From positions 930,001-994,000 of the forward strand of contig MBPM02000002.1 in the NCBI GenBank assembly GCA_001695595.3: a stretch of DNA of 64,000 bases, written 5' to 3'. This document shows, piece after piece, positions 48,505 through 59,419 of the stretch. The position numbers and the translations under genes are program-made. The notes beneath the pieces were generated by a model. That model had not been told where the DNA came from. It did not search any database and saw nothing but the letters and a program-made list of their open reading frames with translations. Origin of the DNA: Plasmopara viticola. Its lineage: Eukaryota > Oomycota > Peronosporomycetes > Peronosporales > Peronosporaceae. Position 1 is the stretch's first letter, and each line of letters opens with the position of its first letter.

Positions 48505-51380
48505 GTACTGGAAGGAAATAATTGTAAAATTTCTTTTTATAATTTCTATTATCAATTCCAAAAATGTTGTATTAAGCTGATCCTTAAATGCGCATGAATT
48601 TTATTGATTATTAGGTGATTGTCTAGGGACCGTCCCTCTGACAAAAAAGCTGAACCTGGAAAATAAACTCCCACATCCAAAGCATATTCTCACCGCGGTC
48701 AATAGTATGCTTTTTTTGCTTGAGAAGTTGGTTCTACCAAGCACTCAAATTTCCGTAACATTGTTTTGCGACACAATTGCTTTAAATATGAGAGTCGGTA
48801 CTGAAAAAGAGACTTTATCAAAGGCATGTATAATGGGCTGCCACCCGATTTCTGAATACAAAACGTCAGCTTGGAACGGAGATGTTCGCACGAATGAGTG
48901 CGTCAACGATGCAAACTATTTTATTTTGCTAAATAAAACGTCATGCCACACTTCGCGCATTAAGCGTTTTCTGGCGATTTCTATCCATAGATGGTTTTTA
49001 TTCGGATTGGGGTGAAGACTTTGGCTGTAATGTTCTCCTTAAAAGCCTCGTCGAGCTCTGTTTTGGTGATCCATCTTCTCGAGAATAGATTACTTTCAGA
49101 GAAAATTGGCACCAAGCTTATCTTCCTTTTTTTGTCCGCACCAGACATTCCCTATATAGCCGAGTGCTCAGGTCATGACTACTTCAGATTCTTTTATGGA
49201 ACGTATGCCTTTTGCTACATACGCATCATTGCAACATGCTGAAAGCTATTGACGGTCTCAAAGAGAAGTTCTTGAACGTGTTTGTGTCGACACGATCGTG
49301 TATTGACGCACCAACGTCTACATTGACGTCCAGCAAAGATCTACATCGAAGGGTAGATTCACACGAGACTTTTCCCTGGATGTGACGTAAATGTCGTCAC
49401 CGGCAAGCACGCCATAAAAATATTACTGCTTTAAAAGGAGATGCACATAAGAACGTGTAGAGAGCCTTTAATACTCAACAGTCAAAAGGCCTAATTTAGT
49501 GAAGATTATTAAGGATTTCTTAAACCCAGATGGAGAAAAGGGAAATGTAGGGTTTTGAGATAGTAGCATTAGATGGGTGAAAACCAAACCTTGGGCTGTA
49601 GCAAGACTAAAATCCGCAAGAGCTCTCCATATACTTACCACTTTTAATTTGCTTTATGCAACAAAAGCTTCTCCTACGCCGACATCGCCTCGCTCACCTC
49701 CCAAGTCTCCTCCCAATAAATTTTGCTCCTTCTGTGTTCCACGGGGCCGACTATTGCATGCCGCAGATAGATTGACGGCTGTCCACGATGAGCACTGCAC
49801 ATTGAGCGTAACTCTATGCAACCGTTCGCGACTTATTCGAAGTGTAGTCGATACTGTATGCAGCAGAAGCTTTACACGGTTAGCGCAGCTAGGAGGACAG
49901 CTTGCCGATCCAAATGCATCATCAAGGTGTCGTCCTTAGTATACCGGCAATAACGTGCCTTGTTCATGCTATTGTAGCGAAAAAAATCAAACCAATAACC
50001 GCATATTTTCTGTGAACATCACTCAATAATTTACGTGACACTTTGCGCGCATGGGTTGGGCCTCGCGTACACAACCATAGCATAAAGCAGATTGAAGTAT
50101 TGATGTCTTGCACCGACTTCAAACATCGCCCAGTGCAGTGAAAGCCTTGGCTTAAAGTCAATTAATATACGTATGACACGCGGCGAATTTGTGGGCTTTG
50201 GAATAGGTCATTGTATGACGCTTGGGACATTGCCTTAAATCTATTTAGGACTCGCGACGCTAGCCACGACGAAGATAATATCTTGCATCCAACTTTCATA
50301 CCAAACAGCGTTTTTAGTCAATGTCGATCATCATTGGCACTTCATCAGCACAACTCGGATGGATAACAGCATAACATACCATCTACACCCAGACAGATAA
50401 ATAAATCTTGCATCACTTCAAAATGTTGGTGAATCGTTGTCGATCTCTTCTACAGTGATATATCTTTGATTTTTATTGACGTACTTTGACTCTTACTCTT
50501 GCGTATGCTACAATTTCGCTCAGTCACGATGCTCCTCGGCAACATGTTTGTCGATATGATTCGAAAACCTGTCAGACTTACATAAAAGGCAAACAACTTC
50601 AGATTCGAATTTGCATGAAAAAAGGTTGACAAGATTCCAACTATCGATGTACCACAGCGCTATGAACACATCTTAACGTGCTAATTGACCATCTGAAATA
50701 TTAAATGCAAACGTGGTCGCGGCGTGTAACCATTCGATGCACGGCAACCTGCACTTAAGACTCACCATTTGAAGCCGTACAGAGAGTCACGTATGAGTTC
50801 AATTTACAAGATATCAAACATTTTTATGATCTCGAAGACGTCGTGCTTAGTCCCTTGTCAAATCAAGTCCAATCTCGAGCTATCTAAGCTCATGAGGTAC
50901 AGACAATCGTTCGAGTGCTTAAAAAAAGCTTCCCTGTTCGTATTTGTTATATTGATAGAGGTGTATGGCACATAATCTCAAGCTGTAAGTGATTTAGAGA
51001 CGCTATGTATTCCAAGCTTGGTCTTAAAGATAGATCGAGGTCATGGATCTGCACACGGAGAACTTTTGCCCTAAGATAAGGACGGATTTTCTAATTTGGA
51101 GGTACTTATTCCGCCTCAATGATGAACTACCGGTTATCAAAATCTTGCGGCAAGAGAAACGTCAATTATGGTACCAACAAGTGTCCTGTCAAGTTACGCT
51201 GTTTTAACTTTTCCTTTAAAAATCCTTTTTTACTCTCTAGTTGCTTCTTAAATTTGATAAAAATGGAGCGCTTTTGTACAATTTCACCTGCCCAGTGGCT
51301 AAGAACAGCCACTCTACAACTTGAACAAATAATTGTGTCATCGTGCTTTCTTTTGATTTTGCTGTACCACTCCTCTAGCT
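48505..51380. other. intergenic, upstream of HECT gene
   Basis: No gene can be supported. A plus frame at 49577-49939 has a proline-rich piece (TPTSPRSPPKSPPNKFCSFC) and several Cys and His, but nothing upstream or downstream confirms it. Confidence 0.35.
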
Positions 51381-53618
51381 ATGAATGACACGTCGTGGTT
51401 GGCAATGACATTGGTCGTTGCCATCGCGAGTGCGTTCTTGCTACTATTCCTAATTGTTATGTACGCAAAGTATTGCCAGAGGCAAGTCGACGATGTGGCC
51501 ATCGACTTGGTGGATTCGCGCAGCCTGCAGTTGCGCGAGGACTTGGTGGATACGGTCCTCGACGCCGGTTCCAGCGAGTGGCAATGCTTGGTTTGTGCCC
51601 ATATGAATCACCCGAATCACGAAGTGTGCCTTCTTTGTGGCACGTCGGTCGAGTACTCTTCCATGGAAGAGACGATTGAAGACCCGTGTACCCACGAAAG
51701 GACACGACGTGTCGCCCGTACCACAATTGTGGGTATCGACAATAGCACGTTGCTAAGTTCCACATTACTGGAAAATCTAACGACGCGCTCGGAGTTAAAT
51801 GCAGCAATCAACGGCGATACAGAGGAGCCAATAGAGTCGGCGACACTGCACAAAGTAAAGACGTTGCCGAGTCTGCGTCGTGAGTCCTTGTATGAAGATT
51901 CTATTGAGGAACTTGAAGCTACTACGACCATGAGACAGCGCGCACTTCGGTACCGACGATTGAATGAGATGCAATTGAATCAGAAACAACGCGGGGCAAG
52001 TCGCAGACGTTTGTGGCAACGTGTACCACTTTCCAGTGGTGGGTTTGTATGGGTTCGTACCCTCCACACTGGTACGGGTACCACCAACTCGGCACCATCC
52101 CGGGCAGATTCCTTTATCTACAAATTGCGCAACAATTCGTTCGTCTCCAAACACCTTCCTGCCAAAAACCTGCATGACGAATTAGCGGAACAATTGCATC
52201 GAAAAAATGCCGCTTCAATGGGGTTTTTCACGGAACTTAATGCCACCGGGACCGCGGTGACATGGCACGAAATGGACTCGGTTGCACTTGAGATTGACTC
52301 GAGGCAAATGAGTGGCCATGCGGGCTTTGATTTTGAAGGCATTCTTGCCATGACATGGCGCGAAAAGAAACGGTGGTTCTTAAAGCAACTGACGCTCCTG
52401 GCTGTACCATATACCGAGTCCATGTTCAAACTCAGTGTACGTCGATGTGCCATCTTGGACGATGCTGTACCACAATTAGCAGGTACCGACGTGGATCCGT
52501 TGAAAATGCGAGAACACTTGAACATTGAAATAATTGGCGAACCGGCGTTAGATGCTGGGGGCGTGTTGCGGGAATGGTTCGTACTCGTGTGCCAGGAACT
52601 TTTCAGTGCAGACCGCGGGCTCTTTGTGACTACCCACGCCGAAAATGCGAGCTACTGGATCAATGTCGAGTCAGGGCACAAGGTACCCGAAAATCAAGAT
52701 CATTTGCAGCTCTTCACGTTTGCAGGACGGTTGCTTGGAAAAGCCATTTTGGATGGATTAGTGCTTGAAGTCAGTCTCTCGTTGCCATTATTAAAACATT
52801 TCTTGGGCGTACCCATCACGTTTTCGGACTTGGAGTACCTTGACGAAGAGCTCTTTAAACACTTGTGTTGGGTCCGGGATAACGATCACGTCGAGGCATT
52901 GTGCTTGACGTTTAGCATTCAGCCCCCCTCAGGTGACGTCCTGGAGCTCAAACCCGGTGGCAATAGTCTCGATGTGACGGACGAGAACAAGATGGAATAC
53001 CTCGCACTTGTACTGCGGTATCGCATGCTGGATAGTGTCGCACCGCAACTCACGGCATTGCTCAAGGGTCTTTACGACGTCATTCCAAAGGCGTTGCTCA
53101 TGATCTTTGACTACCAAGAACTTGACTTTTACCTCACGGGATTGCCGACTTTGAACTTGACTGACTGGCAAACCCATTGCCGTGTTCGACATGCTGCGCA
53201 CGATACCGATACCAAAGGATTAGAGCAAGAACTTGCAGTGATCCAGTGGTTTTGGGACGTGGTCGAAGCCTTTACCGACGAGCAACGCGCGCGTTTGTTG
53301 CAGTTTGCCACGGGGTCCTCGCGTGTACCTGTCGAGGGCTTTCGAGCGCTCACAAGTGCCAGTGGCATTGTCCATCTCTTCACGTTGCAAATGGTACCCC
53401 TTGGTACCCCCCCGCTTGGCATGTGTCCACGTGCTCACACGTGCTTTAATCGTATTGATTTACCATTGTATGAATGTAAAGAGGACTTGCAATCGTACCT
53501 GTCACTGGTACGTCGAGAGTGCGCTCGTATCATAATTCGGCGACTAATTATTGACTTTGAAAATTGGTTTTCCTTGCAGGTGATTCAGATGGAAATTACT
53601 GGTTTTGGCTTTGAATAG
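51381..53618 (+). CDS. membrane-anchored HECT E3 ubiquitin ligase with RanBP2 zinc finger
   Basis: The N-terminus has one membrane segment (about residues 7-29, LAMTLVVAIASAFLLLFLIV). A RanBP2-type zinc finger follows, with W67, C69, C72, C83 and C86. The second half is a HECT domain (about 330 to the end): YTESMFKLSVRR, then GEPALDAGGVLREWF, then FAGRLLGKAILDGL, and the catalytic Cys at about 688 in PRAHTCFNRIDLPLY. The enzyme takes ubiquitin from an E2 on this Cys and passes it to substrates. A 72-bp intron (53508-53579) lies near the end. Spliced, the protein is 721 residues and closes with VIQMEITGFGFE, the family's usual C-terminus; the frame also stays open through the intron (745 residues). 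Start chosen at the first ATG before the membrane segment. The gene looks intact. Confidence 0.88.
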   Translation: MNDTSWLAMTLVVAIASAFLLLFLIVMYAKYCQRQVDDVAIDLVDSRSLQLREDLVDTVLDAGSSEWQCLVCAHMNHPNHEVCLLCGTSVEYSSMEETIEDPCTHERTRRVARTTIVGIDNSTLLSSTLLENLTTRSELNAAINGDTEEPIESATLHKVKTLPSLRRESLYEDSIEELEATTTMRQRALRYRRLNEMQLNQKQRGASRRRLWQRVPLSSGGFVWVRTLHTGTGTTNSAPSRADSFIYKLRNNSFVSKHLPAKNLHDELAEQLHRKNAASMGFFTELNATGTAVTWHEMDSVALEIDSRQMSGHAGFDFEGILAMTWREKKRWFLKQLTLLAVPYTESMFKLSVRRCAILDDAVPQLAGTDVDPLKMREHLNIEIIGEPALDAGGVLREWFVLVCQELFSADRGLFVTTHAENASYWINVESGHKVPENQDHLQLFTFAGRLLGKAILDGLVLEVSLSLPLLKHFLGVPITFSDLEYLDEELFKHLCWVRDNDHVEALCLTFSIQPPSGDVLELKPGGNSLDVTDENKMEYLALVLRYRMLDSVAPQLTALLKGLYDVIPKALLMIFDYQELDFYLTGLPTLNLTDWQTHCRVRHAAHDTDTKGLEQELAVIQWFWDVVEAFTDEQRARLLQFATGSSRVPVEGFRALTSASGIVHLFTLQMVPLGTPPLGMCPRAHTCFNRIDLPLYECKEDLQSYLSLVRRECARIIIRRLIIDFENWFSLQVIQMEITGFGFE
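53508..53579 (+). other. 72-bp in-frame intron in HECT gene
   Basis: Donor GTACGT, acceptor TTGCAG, possible branch site CTAAT in CGACTAATTATTG. Phase 0, length divisible by three and without a stop. Removing it restores the short spacing between LPLYECKEDL and the GFGFE end seen in HECT proteins. Confidence 0.75.
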
Positions 53619-55264
53619 TTGAAAAAAATTGTCAAAGGCTTTTCACTGTCAAAACAATTCACCGAAAAGATGCTTGCAATGAGGAATGGGAGGGATTGGA
53701 TTGTGTCTAGCGTAGTGGAGATGATCAAATGGGATCTTTTTCTTGGAGAAAGGATCCCGAAAATTTGGTACATGGGGCGATGCACTTGGTTCATACTGTC
53801 CTCTTTTCCTCGCGTCTTCGATGGTATGGAAGAGTGTACCAATGTGAGCAAGGAAAAGCACGCGTGTTGCAGAGTGGACAAGTACTTGAAAATCTTACAG
53901 ACGAGTATTTTATATAGTCGAATCGGATGACTTACGCATCAGATGATGCGCTCGGGGTAGAGCTTTGACAGGATAGCACATGTGTCGGTACGGAGCTGTT
54001 CGATTATGTAGGATAGAATAGATTGTAATGTCGTTGACATTCGACGATTGCATATATTTGTATGAAATCATCGTGTTGCTGAAAAATATCGTAACCATGC
54101 GAAATTAGTTGCACCGCTACGGCAGTCAAATTGTGCTGCAATGATCATTGGTATCAATGCGCTCGAATACTTCTCGACGGATCAAAAATATGTAAATTTA
54201 AATAAATTTTTGTGGGTGAAGAAAGACGTTGGCTCGAGGTCGCGCCGAATATTTAAAGAAGGAAGACATTGAGCCTTTTCATTTAAATCAATCGCATACA
54301 CACACATTGGCTCAGTCGAGAAGGCACAATCGATGACGAGCCTGATCGTCACCACTCAGAGAAGGGACATTTGCAGCATGAGCAAAATCGTATCGATAAT
54401 AAATTTAAGTTCAACCGCACGTTAATTTTCGAATGTCTTCTCCATGTTTTTTCCATAAAAATGGTTGACATACCGCGGGAAAACTTGTAAAAGGGAAAGA
54501 AGTGAATATTGTCATGAAGATTTTTTTATTATGAACACAACGACGCCAATCGGTGCCCACCTCACCAATTATATTGTAACGAGGCAAGTGATAATTGGAC
54601 ATTTTGCAGTGATTATTGACGGATGATAAGTTCGAGAAAACCTTGAAAACGCAATTTTAATTGAAAACTTCGCTTGGTGGGCATATATACGGAGACAAAG
54701 CAATATGTGTCCTACTTCCTCCATACTACGTCGTTAGAAATGATTTCGCACGGGGTATGTTAGATAAAGCAAATGTTTCGAAAGTTTCAGGCAAACACCT
54801 CACAAGACAATTGTTTGAGAGTGAACAAATGTCCTCGAGCCAAATTTTCGACTCGCAAGAAGGTGCTGCCAGCCACAGAATCGTAGAAAACCATTGTGTC
54901 TAGAATGGTAATTTTTGAGCCATCGACAGCGACTACCAGGTTGGAACCAAACCGTCAGTGTGAGATAGTAGTGCCCTTCCTTTGCAACAATATTATTATG
55001 TTACCATAACATTGGCAGCTTTGCCGCCTCGGCATTTATATGTCGCACTTTGGTGCAATCAAATCCATGTCACTTATGCAACTCGATGGTGCCGACTGCA
55101 GTAATTTTACACGATTAAAGAGAGTCACTTCTTCTAATAACTAATAAGACGCAAGAAAACAGGCATTGTCATCAGAGTCCCGAGATATGTGTGGCGCACA
55201 CAACTTCTCTGGGTGGTTATCTCACTTTGCAGAAATACATTCGTTCCGAAAAAAAGTGTTCACG
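53619..55264. other. intergenic between HECT and IscU genes
   Basis: No supported gene. A plus frame at 54661-54903 and minus-strand pieces around 54900-55050 look weakly coding, but no family could be named. Perhaps a decayed transposase or simply chance. Confidence 0.35.
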
Positions 55265-55747
55265 ATGATCGCTCGCGCCGCTCTTAAGCGCTCGGTTGGC
55301 GTGTACGCGACCCCGCGCTTTGCCGCTAATCTGGCCGCCCCTTCTCTACTTCAATCGCGCATGTACCATGAGAACGTCATTGACCACTACGAGAACCCGC
55401 GCAACGTGGGAGCAATGGACAAGAACTCGAAAGACGTTGGGACGGGTCTCGTGGGTGCCCCCGCGTGTGGCGATGTGATGAAGCTACAGATTCAAGTGGA
55501 CGAAAGTGGAACAATTGTGGATTCCAAGTTTAAGACCTTTGGCTGCGGTTCGGCCATTGCGTCCTCGTCAGTGGCTACCGAATGGCTTAAAGGCAAGAGT
55601 GTCGAGGAGTGCCTCAATATAAAGAATACGGACATTGCGTCGCACTTGAAACTCCCACCCGTCAAGTTGCATTGCAGCATGCTGGCAGAAGATGCCATCA
55701 AGGCTGCTATCTCGGATTATAAGCGCAAGCAGGCCGCGTCGGGGTAA
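55265..55747 (+). CDS. ISCU: mitochondrial iron-sulfur cluster scaffold IscU/Isu1
   Basis: A 160-residue protein. Residues 1-32 are basic and hydroxylated without acids (MIARAALKRSVGVYATPRFA...), a mitochondrial targeting sequence. The scaffold follows: YHENVIDHYENPRNVG, the cluster ligands C68 (PACGD), C94 (TFGCGSA) and C137 (LHCSMLAEDA), Asp70, and the LPPVK motif (130-134) bound by the Hsp70 chaperone. The protein assembles 2Fe-2S clusters with the Nfs1 desulfurase and frataxin in the matrix. The start at 55265 is the ATG directly before the targeting sequence. The frame is open further upstream but without an ATG of good context. No intron. Conserved and intact. Confidence 0.95.
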   Translation: MIARAALKRSVGVYATPRFAANLAAPSLLQSRMYHENVIDHYENPRNVGAMDKNSKDVGTGLVGAPACGDVMKLQIQVDESGTIVDSKFKTFGCGSAIASSSVATEWLKGKSVEECLNIKNTDIASHLKLPPVKLHCSMLAEDAIKAAISDYKRKQAASG

Positions 55748-55893
55748 GACAAGATGTATGTGGTATCACGGCTGGATTAAGACGAAGTAGTAAAGCTAAT
55801 AAGGATAGGCTGTGAAACGAATCAGCTGCTTGCACTATGTTGACTGCTGTCTTGCCATCGAACAATATTTTGTGTTCAGTGAATTCAGTGCGC

Positions 55894-56202
55894 ATGACCT
55901 CGCACATATTAAAGGCCGGCACATGGTTTGCCACCAGGTGCAACTCCGAACTGCACTACTCTCTGCGCACTCCTCTGGTGTATACGCTTCGCGGAATATT
56001 GTCCACCGCAAGCACGAGTCACAAGCAGCATCCATTCAACGCACTGCCTTACTTTAGGATAATCAGACATCACGCACCAGTAGACTTTCCACTAATTAGC
56101 AAAAAAGCACAGCAAATTACGCAGCCTCCAGCTTTAAATCCCAATCCGGTCTTATATTCCATAACGAAAACGCCTGAAAACCAGGCAAAAGCAGCTAATT
56201 AA
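55894..56202 (+). CDS. possible small protein, unrecognised
   Basis: An open frame of 102 codons from the ATG at 55894 (MTSHILKAGTWFATRCNSEL). The N-terminal part is rich in Arg, Ser and Leu like a mitochondrial presequence, followed by a proline-rich, Lys-containing end (QPPALNPNPVLYSITKTPEN). It lies between IscU and the DUF676 gene, ending 38 bp before the latter's start. It may be a real small mitochondrial protein, a 5' extension of the next transcript, or chance. No family is recognised. Confidence 0.35.
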   Translation: MTSHILKAGTWFATRCNSELHYSLRTPLVYTLRGILSTASTSHKQHPFNALPYFRIIRHHAPVDFPLISKKAQQITQPPALNPNPVLYSITKTPENQAKAAN

Positions 56203-56240
56203 GAGGTCTTTTTCTGGAAGCGCCTCTTCGTTTCGCGACT

Positions 56241-57620
56241 ATGGAGACGTTACACACGATAGAGCGCTTCATGTACCTGCCACAGCACATCATCGTACTC
56301 GTGCACGGTAACAATGGCTCAGCCGCGGACTTTGACGCGCTCGAAGCCGCTTTAGTGACCAAGTTTGGTCAAGGCAAGATACTTATCATCAAGTCGAAAG
56401 CTAATGAGCTCAACACGTCGCTGGGCGTAGAAATGGGGGGTACAATGCTTGCTAAGGAAGTAGTCGAAACCGTGTTTGAGTACGACATAGGTCTCGCCGA
56501 AATTGGCTACAAAATGTCCTTTGTCGGCCATTCATTAGGTGGGCTCTATGCGAGATACGCGCTTGTCCACATTATGCGTGCACTTAGTTGTTTGCACATG
56601 GAATACATTGATTTTGTTACAATCTGTACGCCGCATTTGGGCTCGAGAAGAGCGAAAGGACCATCGACTATGAAGGTACGCTTCGGGGAGGGTACTGTCC
56701 GATTGTACGATTGTACGATTGTACCACTAATGCTCTGGACTGCAATTCTTAATTTAGAATCTTTTTCGTCTCGGTGTGCACAAGATGTTGGCGTCATCAT
56801 TGTACGGACAGACAGGCATTGATCTATTGCTCGATGGTATATTGGTTGATTGTACATTGTGTACTCGTCCATGTCATGAACTGACTTGTGGGACAATATA
56901 TTGACATGGTCTGTAGTTCAAGAAGAACTGAAAGAAGAAGCGACCGAGATGAGTGCAATAGAGTCGCATCCGTCCATGCTCGAGATTATGAGCGACCCTA
57001 ACTCTGAGTTTATGCACTCGCTCCAGCGCTTTCGTTATGGCACGCTAGTAGCGATCACGGACGGCGACGTGATTGTACCGTACTCATCAGCCGCCATGCG
57101 CAATTACAATCCGTATAGTAGTACAATTTTAACGGATCATTTTGTGGATTGGCGATGGCATCTTTACCACTTTGGTTTTGTAAACGACAATGATTGCCAT
57201 TCCTCGGCAGACGCAGCATTTATCAAGCACCTTGACTCGAAAGTCGATAGTTCGATTCAAATTGACAAGCATGAAGTGGGGCTTGATGCGAAATGTGCCC
57301 CAAGGTTTCCTAGTATCGAGCAATTTGATTGCGATAACAAGCAAGAAGTTGAGTTTCCGCATGAGATGTTGTGTCATTTGCAGCAAGTACTTCCATGGCG
57401 ACGCATTGACGTGACAGTAGAGCCCTGTGGCGTAAAAGGCAAGTTGCGACTGCACGACTGGCCCATCAACAAGATGCAACCTCCTGATTGTCGGGCGAAT
57501 GAGTTTATCGACCTTTTATGCGATATGATCGGAGCAGACCATGGGCTGTGTCCCCTTACGACGCCAAATACAGGTGGCAAGTTGGATGAAAGTTCCGCGT
57601 TGTTTGCACGACAACTTTAA
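56241..57620 (+). CDS. DUF676 lipase-like serine hydrolase
   Basis: The first frame (56241-56822) begins METLHTIERFMYLP and shows an alpha/beta hydrolase start: IIVLVHGNNGSAADFDALE (oxyanion region) and FVGHSLGGLYARYAL with nucleophile Ser98, then TICTPHLGSRR. A second frame (to 57620) carries MLEIMSDPNSEFMHSLQRF, the likely acid in ITDGDVIVPYSSAAM, and a candidate catalytic His in LRLHDWPIN. The family includes putative lipases and esterases such as yeast Rog1. The frames must be joined by an intron; a phase-1 donor at 56692 or 56713 with the acceptor CTGTAG ending at 56916 would do so. If neither is used, the gene is broken, since the first frame stops at 56820-56822. Confidence 0.72.
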
Positions 57621-58555
57621 CAATTTGAACTAGCAAGCTGTGAACAAAGCAGAAGAAATTGCAAGGCTGAACAGATCATGTCGTGTGCAGCTTTAAACAA
57701 TCCGGATCCCAAGTTTTGGACGAGGTATCTGCACGTATTAATAAGAAAGTTTATATTATGGTAATAGTATTTTTAATTATTTCTACTATTTGTGCAAGCT
57801 TTTTGTTTTATATATAGTCTGAAGGGTCAGTCATGACCTCCGCAAAATTGCAAAATTTCGCCAGTGCGATTTCGTGCGATTCAGTACGATTCAGTGCGAT
57901 CGGCGTATTTTATATAATCTACGTCGTCCTCGTTTCATTGTGTTTGCAAATTGCGACGGATTTGCGCCATTTAAAAGGGTATGTCTTCATAAGAATTCTA
58001 TTAAAAATAACGGCTGGTTAAAATACCTTATAATATTGATACGTGAATGATGCACGGTTTGTATACTGTTCCGTTACTTTCCCGTTCCTTACACCTGCCC
58101 CTAAACACGATGTCTAGGCTTGAATAATGTAGCGTGGGTACTCCCACTTTGACTTGTGTCCTCAATCTGTCGTTCAGCGCCTATGATAAATAGTGACTAT
58201 AATAGACGGGCGTCCTGTGTAACATTGTAGTTGACATAGTGCGAAAAGAAAGTCCTTGCTTTTTGTCGAAGTCGCCCGTACGGCTCCAGGCTTCACACTC
58301 TCATAGTCACTTCATAAGATAATTGTCATGTTCTTGAACATTCGACAAGACATTCTGTTGACGTCCTTCTCGAAGATAAGAATAGAACACTCGTCCTCGT
58401 AAGCCAATCGTAGGCCTTCTTATATTGCTTTTCCACCAATCGTTGCCCTACGAGAAGCGGCAGCAAAAAAAGGTATTGACACGAATGCCGTGACAGTTCT
58501 CTACCTCACTGTAAAATTTGCAATACACAAAGCAAGTGACTTGAAATACACAAGA
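57621..58555. other. intergenic, promoter side of RING gene
   Basis: No gene seen. Near 57868-57905 a short motif, GTGCGATT/CAGTACGATT, repeats four times (GCGATTTC, GCGATTCAG, ACGATTCAG, GCGATCGG). The end holds the 5' flank of the RING-H2 gene. Confidence 0.4.
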
Positions 58556-59419
58556 ATGAACGCAAGCAACGGCAACGTACCAAGTGGACCAGCAGTCGCA
58601 CCGGGACCACAAGGTCAACCGACTGGTAATTTCTTCTACGTCCTCCCGCCCCCGCCGACAGTTTGGATCCAATTTAACGACGGTATGCAAATGGCGTTTA
58701 CGCCGTCTCCAGCACGATATCTACAATCCGTCTTGGGTGGAGTTCCACTCTTTGGCTCGATGCCTGGAACGAGTGATGCTAATGGCAATGGGAGTGATGG
58801 TTTTGCGAGTATTTTGAACGAGCTGTTTCAACGGGCACAGACACAGCAGCACGGTCCGCCTCCAACTTGCAAATCGTTTCTCGAAAAGTTGCCAGTGAAG
58901 ATGTGGACTCAGGACTCGCACCAGAGCGACTTCCACTCGGAATGCGTCATTTGTTTGAGCGACTACACGGAAAACGATTCGATCATTTCTCTTCCGTGTG
59001 GCCATACTTTTCACAAGGACTGTGGTATGACGTGGCTTGTGGAGCACAACGTTTGCCCGACCTGCCGATACGAATTGCCAACACAAGCAGAGAAACCGGG
59101 TACACAACATGGTACTATAGCAACAGTTAATTCTGCAACTGCGCTTCCCAATGCGCAACCGGAACAGGTACCAAATTCGCCCGACAATGCAAACGTTACG
59201 GGGGTGCGTCGCTTGCGCCCTTCTGAATCGTTTCGCACGCGTGACGTACGCCAGCGCGTAGACGAGCCAGTGAACGAAGCGGTTTTGGACGACATGCTTG
59301 AGGAAGAGGCCGACCGGTTTGTGAAGGAGGAATTGGAGAAGTGTCAGGTTGCGTCCGCCGATCAAGATGCAGAGATTGATCGGGACGTAGAAGAGTTTCT
59401 TAGCGAATCGAGCAACTAA
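58556..59419 (+). CDS. RING-H2 finger protein, probable E3 ubiquitin ligase
   Basis: 287 residues from the ATG at 58556 (MNASNGNVPSGP). The N-terminal part is Pro/Gly-rich (YVLPPPPTVWIQFNDGMQ). The RING-H2 finger has ligands C130, C133, C148, H150, H153, C156, C167 and C170 in CVIC...LPCGHTFHKDC...CPTCR. The C-terminal third is acidic (LDDMLEEEADRFVKEELEKC). The layout, an N-terminal low-complexity part and RING near the middle, is like RNF126/RNF115-type ligases, but no N-terminal zinc finger of that kind is present. The protein would bind an E2 and pass ubiquitin on directly. An upstream in-frame ATG at 58490 would add 22 residues. The later one is preferred because coding composition begins there. 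Confidence 0.85.
   Translation: MNASNGNVPSGPAVAPGPQGQPTGNFFYVLPPPPTVWIQFNDGMQMAFTPSPARYLQSVLGGVPLFGSMPGTSDANGNGSDGFASILNELFQRAQTQQHGPPPTCKSFLEKLPVKMWTQDSHQSDFHSECVICLSDYTENDSIISLPCGHTFHKDCGMTWLVEHNVCPTCRYELPTQAEKPGTQHGTIATVNSATALPNAQPEQVPNSPDNANVTGVRRLRPSESFRTRDVRQRVDEPVNEAVLDDMLEEEADRFVKEELEKCQVASADQDAEIDRDVEEFLSESSN

Noticed and set aside
49577..49939. A 120-codon plus frame with a proline-rich piece and Cys/His residues
   Set aside because: No recognisable domain and no support from neighbours; composition changes abruptly along it.
52118..52525. Long minus-strand frames inside the HECT gene
   Set aside because: They are shadows of the strongly coding plus frame.
54661..54903. Plus frame of 80 codons considered as a transposase remnant
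   Set aside because: No catalytic pattern of any transposase family could be identified on either strand.
55166..55264. Upstream extension of the IscU frame
   Set aside because: No ATG opens it, and the targeting sequence begins cleanly at the ATG at 55265.
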